From positions 44,639,502 to 44,703,501 of the forward strand of contig NC_080571.1 in the NCBI RefSeq assembly GCF_030247185.1: a DNA stretch of 64,000 nt. Direction: 5' to 3'. Shown piece by piece: positions 12,296-22,516 of this stretch. A program made the position numbers and the translations under genes. Within the stretch, counting starts at the first letter, position 1, and each line of letters opens with the position of its first letter. Below the pieces are notes generated by a model. It was not told the origin of the DNA and did not search any database. It saw only the letters and a list, made by a program, of their open reading frames with translations. The stretch is from Malaya genurostris. Taxonomy: Eukaryota; Arthropoda; Insecta; Diptera; Culicidae.

Positions 12296-13398
12296 GAATT
12301 TGGCGAGGTTATGTCATGTTCGTGTAAAACCTACTAGGACCAAATAAACATTGTAAAGGTTTTTTATTAATAGAGTAACGTAGGAATTCTTACCACTCTA
12401 ATATATTTTGGTCCGACGAACATATTTCTGGATGTATGAAAAAAATGAAGTAAATCGTGTCTCAGAACTTTGAAGATTATTCCATTCCTTAAGAGGGCAC
12501 TCTATGATAAATCACATAAACTTTGAAGCGTGTTTTATTGAAACTGTCCGTTCATAAGATAAATTTAAAATGACTAATCCAATCGACTCAAATCTTTTTT
12601 TAAAACGTTGTACAGAGATAGGAATATATCGTGCGGACGGGAAGTCATCTTTTTAAAACCATTTTGAAAAGTTTTAAATAGAAAAATTGTTTTTCCTATC
12701 CTCATACCTATATCTACAGAGGCTTTAGAAGAAAGTTTCCTTCATCCGATTTCTGTAGGATAGACCGGGGCGAAAATGGCAACTTTTTGGTGGGACGAAA
12801 ATGTCCTCTGGAATCAGTCTTGGTCGTAATTTATTTATTGAATCGAAAGGCTGTTTTCCACTTCCGCAGTTTAGCCTAAGCTGCTGTGCCATCAAATCGG
12901 CGTCATCTCAAGTGAGATGGCGTCAACCTAAAAGAAAGAAGAAAAAGAAAAGCTGTTGTCAGTGAGTTGCAGTTGGAGAAAAACTGACAATATCCCACAT
13001 TATCGAAATGACGGAATGAGCAATGAATTCTTATTCTACTGCATGATTTTTCAGTGCTAGAATTTTCGCCTGAGTTGGCTGCTCGATCAACCCGATTGAC
13101 AGTGACATTATGAATGTCATTGAATATTCGCTCATTTTATGAATGTGTAAGTGTAAAATCTAGGCGAATTAAGCCATTTCACTACCTACACTCCAGCTAG
13201 AGGAATGGATGATGACTAAGGTAGGCCGTTATGTTAATTTCCAGCGAATTTCAACAGTTTATGTTGGGATTCTAAGAAGAACTGGTTATTCACTAGTTCT
13301 GTATATCCGAAAAACATGAAGACTCAAATTTGTACATTCATTTATAAAATGTTTTCATTTAAAAATAAACTGAAAATCAGCTCGTGCAAAATCGGGGA
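12296..13398. other. Non-coding stretch with a short hairpin
   Basis: No gene is seen. A small perfect palindrome (CATCTCAAGTGAGATG) lies near 12905-12920, within a segment followed by an A/G-rich tract that resembles a retroposon tail. That reading is a guess. Confidence 0.3.
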
Positions 13399-13690
13399 AG
13401 AAGAAGAAGACGACGAATTGAGAATTCAGTCCGCATCTTCTCACTCAATTCCGACAGATTTCCGAATAAACCGGTTGTAGGCGAAATTCATTCGGAATCG
13501 GTTGTTGCACTGGAGTTGGAATTGATTCGGAATTCCACATGATTTCCACATGGAATTCCGAATGAAAATTTCTCGCCGATTCGGAATCCACTCGGATCTG
13601 ATAATGTGGGGTGCTGTTCTTCTGATGAGGAGAGTTATCAAGGATGCAGTGCAAAACTTCATGGAAATAGTCAAACGAAAGGCCCGGATA
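13399..13690. repeat. Degenerate ATTCGGAATTC-rich repeat
   Basis: Repeated self-complementary phrases built on ATTCGGAAT and GGAATTCC occur through this segment. Chance reading frames cross it. It looks like an old interspersed repeat; no ends were defined. Confidence 0.4.
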
Positions 13691-13804
13691 AACGCATTTG
13701 CTAAGAAGAAAGCATGAGTAATTTTTTTACTTACTCTGTATTAATTGAACTTTTTTTTTCAATTAAAAAAATATTAATTGAACTTAGCATACGGACATGA
13801 TCGT

Positions 13805-14012
13805 CCCGGGTTAACGGTTCAATGCATAGGACGCGGGTCTTACAAACCAGTTGTCGTATGTTCGAGCCCCGACCTGGAAGGATTCTTAGTGTCAGTAGGA
13901 TCCATAGTACTAGCCATGCAATGATTCTGTACACTAAGAATCGGCTGCGAAGTCTGTTGAAACAGAAAGGCTAAATTCCACAAAAGGAATGTCATGCCAC
14001 GACTTACTTATT
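13805..14012 (+). mobile_element. tRNA-derived SINE with target duplication
   Basis: The element has a Pol III-type internal promoter: a box A-like GGTTCAATGCATAGG at 13816-13830 and a box B GTTCGAGCC at 13860-13868. A tRNA-unrelated body of about 140 bp follows. It is flanked by direct repeats of about 16 bp, ATACGGACATGAT(T)CG, at 13789-13804 and about 14013-14029. A second copy on the other strand is at 45670-46940. Feilai-type tRNA-related SINEs are known in Aedes; whether this is that family needs a database comparison. Confidence 0.75.
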
Positions 14013-14215
14013 ATACGGACATGATTCGAATCTTGTTTGACAAACTTTCGATCATAACACACTTTAAGTTTTTAAATGCTCACTTTTATTGTCTTTATTA
14101 TAAATTTCAAATTGAATTGAATGATTCAGTATTAACATCATGTTTACAACTAATATGTTTTCTTGATCCTGGACTTGTTTTAGTAGTGATTCCTTGAATA
14201 TTGTTCTACATGTCT

Positions 14216-15200
14216 ACATACCTTACCTTACCTAACAGCTATAGGCCTGGGGTGTCCTTTGCTGTATCAAGAATACGTCTCCACATAACTCGGTCCATGG
14301 CTGCTCGTCGCCAGCCACTCAAGGCACGGACGCTTCTGAGATCACCCTCCACTTGATCGATCCACCTTGCTCGCTGCGCTCCTCTTCTTCTTGTACAAGT
14401 CGGATTAGATTCAAGAACCATTTTTACTGGGCTGTCGTCCAACATCTTTATGAAATGCCCAGCCCATCGTAGACGTCCGATTTTAGCTGTCCGTACGATG
14501 GGTGATTCCCCTAGCAGCTGTTGCAATTCGTGATTCATACGCCGTTTCCACATTCCGTCTTCCAACTGCACTCCGCAATAGATGGTCCTCAGCACATTTC
14601 TTTCAAAAACATTGAGAGCGCGTTGGTCCTCTGCCAACATAGTCCAGGTCTCGTGGCCATAGAGAACAACCGGTCTAATAAGCGTTTTGTAGATGGCTCA
14701 TTTCGTGCGGGGGCGTACTTTTTCTGAGTCCAAATTACGCACGATTCCCTGCCAAAATACGTCTCTGTATTTCTCTGCTAGTGTCATTGTCGGCGGTCAC
14801 CAGTGAGCCCAAATACACGAACTCGTCAATCACCTCGATATCGTCACCGTCTATCAATATTTGTGGGGGGAGGGGTAGTATCTCTTCTCTAGAGCCTCTT
14901 CATCTCATGCATTTTGTTTTTGACGCATTTATGGCCAGTCCGATACGCCTAGCTTCAGCTTTCAGTCCGATGTAGATTTCCGTCATCTTCTCAAGGTTAC
15001 GTGTTACAATATCAATATCGTCAGCGAAGCCAAAAAGTTGTACAGACTTTCGGAAGATCGTACCACTCGTGTCGATCCTCGCTCTTCGAATCACACCTTC
15101 TAAGGCAATATTGAACAAGATACAGGAGAGTCCATCACCTTGCCGAAGCCCTTTTCAGGATTCGAAGGGACTCGAGAGCGTCCCAGATACTCAGACGTAG
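14216..15200 (-). pseudogene. RTE-like non-LTR retrotransposon, 3' half (split by LTR element)
   Basis: On the minus strand, 15118-14900 encodes the reverse transcriptase core with the FADDID active-site motif. 14640-14239 encodes the C-terminal region with RMNHELQQLLGESPIV and RLRWAGHFIKM, a signature of RTE-type and related LINE proteins. The frames are shifted relative to each other, so the copy is dead. The 3' end is a short GTAAG-type repeat (complement of TACCTTACCTTACC at 14219-14232), as RTE elements often have instead of poly(A). The 5' half is at 30709-32640 on the same strand; the intervening 15.5 kb is a later insertion. Confidence 0.75.
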
Positions 15201-16605
15201 TGTTACCGAACAATTTTCGTAACAATAAAATTCCATCCAAAGTTGTATATATGAAAATAGACAATAAGATTTAGCTTTAGATTTTAAGATAATGTAAAGT
15301 TTTGCTATTTTTCTTTTGACTCTCTTTCATTGTGGTTAGCTTATAAAGTTTTCTTCAATTATATTTGTATTTTTTGTTTAACATAGAATAAGTTCAATAC
15401 TAATCCGAACTAACATAAAACAAAAACCGATAAACTACGATGAGTTCTATTGAAATCTGTCTAGTTTGTCAGCATTCAGAGAGCTTCGAATATCCTGCTA
15501 GATGAATACGTTGGAGGTAAAAGAGGTCTTTAGTACCCACCCCGGAACGTCCATACCAGGCGTTGGGGCCTAGTACCAGTTCCCATCTGGAACGGTAGCC
15601 TATCCCAACGACGCAGTCGTTTCTTCCTGAATGGTGACAATCTAGGTAGATAATAATTACGCAACTGTTATAGGTGGTTACCCTAAATGTTTTCAACCGA
15701 TAAAGCCTACTAACCAATTCGACGATAGGATGGAGAGGATACATTATCAGCAGAACCACTGTTTCCGGAATTAAGGATAGAGAGAGGGAGAGAGAGATCT
15801 AGAAGAGAGAGAGATAGGTGATATGAAGGATAAGCTAGAGGGATCGTGATCAGTTGGTGAGCGTCAGAGCCAGTGACGAAAAATTACCGAGACCCTAACC
15901 TGTTCACGAAAAATTACCGAGACCCTAACCTGTTAACCGGCTATACAGGGTACCATCCAAAAACCATTCCGTGTGACCGCGAGGAATAACCGGAGTACGC
16001 GGTGGTGAAGCATCGAGACGTCGAAGATTCCTACCCCGTGTCGACGTTCCGTTTGACGATCTAGACGAAGTTACGCTTTACGTTCCACCCTACGTTTCTG
16101 GACCCACGAGACTGGTCCCGGAAAAAGTCGCCATCAGCCATTGAAGTACCACGTGAAGGACGTTACCAGTACCAGTTGTTAATCCTGGACATCTGACACT
16201 GAGACAACGAGTATTCGACCAGGCTAAGTGTTGCTGCTACCCCCGCCAGAAACCGTGGACCCACGGCGGTCCTATATAGCTGAACCACGAGGTATGTCAC
16301 TTTATCTCTCCTTCTCTCGATCAACCCATCACGAAGACCACCAAGGGCCCCAACGTTCAACGATCGGCGCCGCAACCGTGCAAATTTGGCCATTCAATAA
16401 AATTGTAAAATTTATTTAGTTTTCTTTTCCTTATAAGAGAGTCAATTCCTTTGATTTGGATGGTCTACTATTGTTCAGCGCGTGATCTCTTAAAGACAAA
16501 ACCCCGGGTGAGTATGGTGTTCTGAGTCCTCTCGAGTACGTGGCCGACCCTGAGACATAATAAGAGGTGAGCTAGCCGTGCGGTGTGTTCAACACGTTAC
16601 TTTCA
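15201..16605 (+). repeat. 5' LTR of the outer element
   Basis: 1405 bp with TG..CA ends. It contains a TATATA near 15246, an AG-rich microsatellite (15777-15815) and an AATAAA at about 16397-16402. It differs from the 3' LTR mainly at 15876-15905, where a 28-bp duplication of the adjacent segment replaces 12 bp. Minus-strand frames inside it are not credible genes. Confidence 0.95.
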
Positions 16606-16640
16606 ATTGGCGATCCTCGTTAAAACAAAAATATTCCAAT
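16606..16640 (+). other. Primer-binding site of the outer element
   Basis: TGGCGATCCTCG starts two bases after the 5' LTR. Its TGG complements the CCA end of a tRNA, as expected for priming of minus-strand synthesis. The tRNA was not identified. Confidence 0.6.
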
Positions 16641-16895
16641 CTAAATTGTAATATTTTTGACCGTACCTCCGGGAGACTCAAAACACCATTCGTCAAGTGT
16701 TTCGATATCGTTCCTGCTATTGGTTTTCTTGATAGTTTGGCCCGCGGTGTGCTGTTAGAATCATTGGTACAGATAAATTATCGCGATTGGCTTATTTTTT
16801 GGGAACTACGAGACGCTTGTTGGTTAACCGAGATAGTGCATACATTTCTATTATTTATTTGTAAAATTAAGAAAAAGTTGCGTTATTATATATGA

Positions 16896-19016
16896 GTGAA
16901 TTGTATTTTATTGCTTACTGTTCTGGTTTTGATAGTGAAGAATTGTAACGATGGAAGTGGAAAACAGATTTACCAGAGAAAATATCAGGAAAAATATTTA
17001 GAGTTGAGGGTAGATTTCTTAGATGGCGACGAGTTAGATGTAGAGCTTGCTTCGCGAAACGTGATAATTACTGGTGAAAAATCAATGTCTAGACGTCGCC
17101 GAATACTACGCGACGCGTTTGAACAAGAGCGCGAATACGGATGGACGAAAAAAACTTTGGTTCTCGAACCGGAGAAAGAAGTTGAGGCGTGTGTCGAGAA
17201 AGTAGATAAATTTGAGTTATCCGTGTTAATAAGTCCAAATATTGCACCGAAGAGTCAATCTTTACTGCTTCACGTAGCCAATCGATTGATGCTGGTGATA
17301 GATTTAAATTTAGATTCATTGCGCGAACAAACTGAAGAACTTTTAGATAGGGTCATAGAGCACCTTAATCGTCATTTCGGCCAATCCGAATCAGAGCCAG
17401 TAGGCAACGCGAACCCCGATCAGAATAGGGATAAAGAAAACGAATTACCGATTACCGAAAACGAAGAACGAGATGACGATCAAGCGAATAACATTCCAAT
17501 CGCACTCGAGTTAATAGATTCTCTCCGACGGCTAGGTATAGTAAAAAATCGCGCTAGTTTAGAAGATTTAAGCGAATTTCGAGACACAGTGCTAGATCTC
17601 GAAAAAGAGCTTCATATCCTGAGAAATATTAGGAAAGAATATGAACTATTTAAGGAGGATGGCGCGCGCAAGCTAGCAGTGAGCGATAATCAAACGGCTA
17701 TTACTTACGTTGCCCATCAGCCGACAGTATGTACAGAAAAAACACTAAGTACATCTGACACACAAAACTATACTGGGACCATCCCGAAAACAATTGCTAA
17801 TGCTATTAACAACACGTTAGTTATTAATCAGTATTCTAGACCGATTGCTACACCTATGGTGAGACCGAGTGCGTGTGTTTATACAAACAGCACCGCTTCG
17901 GGTTTCTCTTTCACCGATTCTCTTTCAAGGCCAAATCCGATAACAACGAAATCAAATTCTACGAACCATCAAACAGTACCGATCCAACACCCTATACACC
18001 AAGACTCTCTGGTCACACAAGTGTATAGTGGCTCTCATTACACAGTGCCAATTTACCCTTCTGTTACAAACCCATCACAAATAATCAGTTCACAGTCTCA
18101 ACCACGCATTCCAATAGAATATCCAGTGCCTTCCACACAAATAGCACAAAATATAACCCCAGTATTTAGCTCTGCTGACCCACCTCATTATCCGTTTGTG
18201 CTTCCATCAGTACCACTCACAGTAACTAGTAACAATTTTGATCCAAGAATGACCCCAACGTCCCATCGTACATTACCAGTCTCGCAGTGGAATATTGAAA
18301 AATATTCCGGTACTGACCAAGGTATGAAACTTAATGAATTTCTATCAGTAGTGGAACAACTTTCTCTTTCTGAGCGAGTGTCCGAAGATGAATTGTTTGA
18401 TTCAGCTTTTCATTTGTTTAAAGGACCAGCAGCTAACTGGTACATGTCTATGCGCTCAGCATACCGATTGTTTAATTGGCGACACTTAGTGCATGAGCTC
18501 CGTAAGACGTTTGTTCACCCAGAGCTGGATACACTTGTTAGGTCGCGAATATATCAAAGACGGCAACAACGAAACGAGACGTTTCAAGAATATTTTTTTG
18601 ATTTGGAAAAAATGTTTCGTTCTATGATCACGCCGATGAATGATCAGGAAAAGCTTGACATTATAAGGCGTAACCTACGCACTGACTACAAAAAAGCGCT
18701 TCTGTGGAAACCAGTGGCAGATCTTCCTCAACTGGTCGAAGCAGGGCACCTTATTGATGCATCAAACTTCTCGATGTACCAAAAGGTTTTCGGCGGCGAG
18801 AAATCAGTGAATGTGATTAACCAAAAAAATTTTCCCGATTCCAAGAACAGTAACGGGAATCATCAAAACAAAAATAATACATCTAAAGTTAAAACTGAAT
18901 CATTTTCGCGACAGTTAACAAATGGCAAACGTTTAGACGAACAAAAGAAACCTGGCTCCGAGGACCCAAAAGGCTCCGAGGACCCAAAAAGCAACACCGA
19001 ACACTTGAATTTTTGA
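16896..19016 (+). CDS. Gag polyprotein of the outer element (without zinc knuckles)
   Basis: An open frame of about 706 codons. The first in-frame ATG is at 17085 (SMSRRRR context); the open frame reaches back to a GTG at 16896 just after a stop, so 17085 is the likelier start. The N-terminal third is charged and partly helical, and the middle is Ser/Thr/Pro/Gln-rich. The C-terminal third (about 18280-18800) is a Ty3-type capsid domain with an ANWYMSMR block and an arginine-rich REQ-like helix (RRQQRNETFQEYF). The frame ends at 19014-19016 right after two copies of a GSEDPK motif that contain CCCAAAA heptamers. Unusually, the CCHC knuckles are not in this frame but follow in the -1 frame. Confidence 0.85.
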   Translation: MNCILLLTVLVLIVKNCNDGSGKQIYQRKYQEKYLELRVDFLDGDELDVELASRNVIITGEKSMSRRRRILRDAFEQEREYGWTKKTLVLEPEKEVEACVEKVDKFELSVLISPNIAPKSQSLLLHVANRLMLVIDLNLDSLREQTEELLDRVIEHLNRHFGQSESEPVGNANPDQNRDKENELPITENEERDDDQANNIPIALELIDSLRRLGIVKNRASLEDLSEFRDTVLDLEKELHILRNIRKEYELFKEDGARKLAVSDNQTAITYVAHQPTVCTEKTLSTSDTQNYTGTIPKTIANAINNTLVINQYSRPIATPMVRPSACVYTNSTASGFSFTDSLSRPNPITTKSNSTNHQTVPIQHPIHQDSLVTQVYSGSHYTVPIYPSVTNPSQIISSQSQPRIPIEYPVPSTQIAQNITPVFSSADPPHYPFVLPSVPLTVTSNNFDPRMTPTSHRTLPVSQWNIEKYSGTDQGMKLNEFLSVVEQLSLSERVSEDELFDSAFHLFKGPAANWYMSMRSAYRLFNWRHLVHELRKTFVHPELDTLVRSRIYQRRQQRNETFQEYFFDLEKMFRSMITPMNDQEKLDIIRRNLRTDYKKALLWKPVADLPQLVEAGHLIDASNFSMYQKVFGGEKSVNVINQKNFPDSKNSNGNHQNKNNTSKVKTESFSRQLTNGKRLDEQKKPGSEDPKGSEDPKSNTEHLNF
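18965..18989 (+). promoter_or_regulatory. Candidate -1 frameshift site, Gag to zinc-knuckle frame
   Basis: Two heptamers of the form X XXY YYZ (C CCA AAA) sit in Gag phase at 18965-18971 and 18983-18989, within an 18-nt tandem duplication. Slipping back one base at either leads into the open zinc-knuckle frame. No strong downstream stem was found, so this site is weaker than the next one. Confidence 0.45.
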
Positions 19017-19219
19017 TCTCTGGTTTCACCCCACCTGCTGCGAATGTGTGCTTGTACTGTCGTCAGTCAAACCATCAGATTGAACAGTGCCGGTCTTTGA
19101 AAGGACTGATTTGTTACGTGTGCGGATTTAAAGGGTTCGACACACAACATTGTCCGTATTGCAGAAAAAACGGATTTCAGGTGACCGAAAATCGCCGGTC
19201 ATCCGAGAAAACGGCGTAG
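18990..19219 (+). CDS. Nucleocapsid-like zinc-knuckle frame of the outer element
   Basis: About 75 codons in the -1 frame relative to Gag, with no ATG. It encodes one canonical CCHC knuckle (C-x2-C-x4-H-x4-C, CLYCRQSNHQIEQC). A second, degenerate cysteine/histidine cluster follows (C-x2-C-x8-H-C-x2-C). It ends at 19217-19219. Lack of a start and position between gag and pol suggest it is made only as a Gag extension by ribosomal frameshifting. The coordinates given start right after the slip site. Confidence 0.7.
19165..19203 (+). promoter_or_regulatory. Canonical -1 ribosomal frameshift signal before pol
   Basis: The heptamer A AAA AAC (19165-19171) is in phase with the zinc-knuckle frame (aga AAA AAC). 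After an 8-nt spacer, GGTGACCG (19180-19187) pairs with CGGTCATC (19196-19203) around an 8-nt loop, giving an 8-bp stem with one G-U pair. Slipping -1 enters the pol frame exactly. This arrangement is the standard for efficient -1 frameshifting in retroviruses and retrotransposons. Confidence 0.8.
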
Positions 19220-22090
19220 ACAGTATAACTTTCGATAGCGACTCAGATTGTTGTGAATCTGTCGATTCCGACATGTACTTAGATCAAAATTCTCAAATTC
19301 TGCAAATTACTCTTCCAAATTTTGATGATAACCGTCCCTATGCGTGGGTGCATATATATCATCTCAAAATAAAGGGTTTATTAGATTCGGGTAGTAACCG
19401 TACCCTTATAAGCAAAAGACTTTATCAGCGACTGTCTAACATACAATTAAAGACACCCAGAGAGCCACTAGAACTACGATCTGCGGATGGAAGTCCTCTG
19501 AATATCATGGGAGAAATTGTTGTTCCATTTAATTTCGATGGAAAGGTAAAGGTGGTACCTGTGCTGGTGATTGACGAGCTGGTGGTAGATTGTCTGTTAG
19601 GCATGACTTTCTGGTCACGCTTTAATATTTACCCCCACATTCAACAATGTGCCCTCATAGAGAAAGAAGGTTGTGATAACGGTTCCGATGTAGCCACGAC
19701 CACACTCTCACAGAATGAGATTCAAACACTCGAACAGGTTAAGCAATTATTTAAAGCAGCAGTCCCTGATTGCTTACCTACCACCCCACTGATCGAACAT
19801 TCTATTGAAATTCTCGATGAATGGAAAACAAAACCTCCTATCCGACAATATCCATACACTATGTCACCAAAGATAAGAGAAAAAGTTTCCGAAGAGCTTG
19901 ATCGCATGCTTCGGGTAGGAATAATAGAACGCTGTTCATCTGATTGGTCGTCAAATGTGGTGCCAGTGATCAAACCATCTGGCAAAGTTCGTCTTTGCCT
20001 TGATGCGCGTAAAATAAATGAACGCACGGTGAAGGATGCCTACCCTTTACCCCATCCCGGTCGTATTCTGGGACAGCTTCCGGAAGCAAAATATTTAAGC
20101 ACCATTGATTTGTCAGAGGCATTCTTGCAAATCCCTCTTGCACGACGATCAAGACGATATACCGCCTTTAGCATTCAGGGCAAGGGCATGTTTGCTTTTA
20201 CCAGATTGCCATTTGGCCTGGTAAACAGCCCAGCCACCTTATCGCGGTTAATGGACCAGGTGTTGGGCCACGGCGAATTAGAACCAAACGTGTTCGTGTA
20301 TCTAGATGACATAGTCATCGTGAGTGAATCGTTTGAAACTCACTTACAATTGCTGAAAGAAATAGCTCGGCGGCTAAACGCAGCGAATCTCTCCATTAAT
20401 CTGGAAAAATCACGGTTCGGTGTTAAAGAGTTGCCATTCCTAGGGTATTTGTTGTCTACTGACGGCCTCCGTGCAGATCCGGAGAAAATAAGACCGATAG
20501 TGGAATACGAACGACCCAACACGGTAACGAAACTACGAAGATTCCTAGGAATGGCCAACTATTACCGTCGTTTTATAGAAGATTTTAGTGGTACGACTGC
20601 GCCTCTCACCGAGCTTCTAAAAACCAAAACTAAAACACTCGGCTGGAATGAGCAGGCCGAAGAAGCCTTTTGTCGTATAAAAGACAAATTAATTACTTCG
20701 CCCATCCTCGTTAGTCCAGATTTTACGAAGGAATTCGCTATTCAGACGGACGCAAGTGATGTGGCTGTAGCTGGAGTGCTAACTCAGATACTGGATGGAC
20801 AGGAGAGGGTTATTGCCTTCTACTCGCACAAACTAACTACTCCACAAAGAAATTACCACGCGTGCGAGAAAGAAGCTTTAGCTGCTCTTCTGTCCATCGA
20901 GGCCTTTAGAGGGTATATCGAGGGGTCGCATTTCACTTTGGTCACGGATTCCTCCGCCTTGACTCACATATTGCGAACCAGATGGAAAACTTCCTCTCGT
21001 TGTAGCCGGTGGAGTTTGACACTGCAGCATTATGACATGACCATACTGCACCGGAAAGGAAAAGATAATGTGGTTCCGGATGCATTATCTCGTTGTGTCG
21101 CTTTAGTATCCACCCGAGCTACGTCAGCCTGGTATGATGACCTTATGCAAAAAGTCATTAGCCAACCAGATGAATACACTGATTTTCAAATATTTGATGG
21201 CGCCCTTTATAAATTCGTTTCCACCCCAAACCACCCTTATGATCACAGGTTTGAGTGGAAAAAGGTAATCCCACCTGAGAACCGAGAAAGCATCATAATT
21301 ACAAACCACGATCAAGCCATGCATATGGGTGTTGATAAAACATTGGCGAGAATCCGTCAGAAATATTATTGGCCCAGTATGGCGCGAGATGTTAAGCATC
21401 ACATTCAAAACTGCTCTACCTGCAAGCAGGTAAAGGCAGCCAATGTACCAGTAATTCCTCCAATGGGTAAGCACAGAATTACTACCCACCCCTGGCAGAT
21501 CATTGCTGCGGATTATGTTGGACCTCTTCCTAGAAGTAAAAAAGGGAATCAATACGTGCTGGTTGTCCTAGACTTATTTAGTAAATGGGTTATGCTTACA
21601 CCAGTACGTAGGATTGATAGCGATTCGTTATGTAATGTATTAAAAAATCATTGGTTCTTACGCTACTCAACCCCTGAGACAATCATTACCGATAATGCTT
21701 CCGTGTTTCTTTCGAAGCAATTCAAACTTTTGTTAGACCGGTTCAGCATTCAGCATTGGCTAAACTCCAAATACCATAGCCAAGCGAATCCTGTAGAAAG
21801 GGTCAACCGAACCATTAACGCTGCTATTCGGACTTACGTGCGAGACGATCAGCGGCTTTGGGATAGCCAAATCCCCGAAATCGAAACGATATTAAATACG
21901 TCAGTTCATTCTGCAACTGATCTGACCCCTTTCTTCGTCATACACGGTCATGAAGCATTCACCAAAGGTAGTGACCATAAATGGTTTTCAAAGGAAGATG
22001 GCCCTACTACGGACGAGAGAAACGAAGCAAAGCAAAAACTCTTTGAACGCATTTATGATTTGGTTCAGTCTAATCTAAAAAAGTCGCATG

Positions 22091-22305
22091 TATATTATCC
22101 TTTATTAACACTTTCTTTTATACTTTTCAGCAAGGGTTTCGGACGATCGAAAACACGACTCTACTCAACGATTGTCAAGAAGGAAGTAAGTATATTCTTT
22201 TTTTTCATTTCGCTTAATCCTATTCTTTTGTTTCTACAATTGGCAGCACTGTAGGTTGACAAATATATCGACCATGTATTAATATTGTGTAGGTATACAC
22301 ATCAG
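22091..22305 (-). repeat. 3' LTR of the inner element
   Basis: 215 bp, directly repeated at 27598-27813. The purine tract AAGGGAAGAG (minus strand, 22306-22315) abuts it. Confidence 0.9.
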
Positions 22306-22516
22306 CTCTTCCCTTATTAGAGTTTTGCTTATAATATTTACATTATATTTTTAAATATTTACATTACATATTATAATTTTATTGTTCTAATAAACAAGTT
22401 CAGAATGGACTTATTCATCCAAAATAATTCATCAATGTTTTAGAAATGAATATAAATATCCGAAATTCATGTTCAGAATGGACTAATGTCCGAAATAGTT
22501 GGTGTTACTAAATTTA

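Noticed and set aside
13805..13875. tRNA gene suggested by box A and box B motifs
   Set aside because: There is no cloverleaf or anticodon stem, and the motifs head a 200-bp element with target duplications and a second copy, so it is a SINE.
15469..15759. Minus-strand 96-codon frame, also found at 29584-29874
   Set aside because: Both copies lie inside the two LTRs of the outer element. The identity comes from LTR duplication and no protein motif is present.
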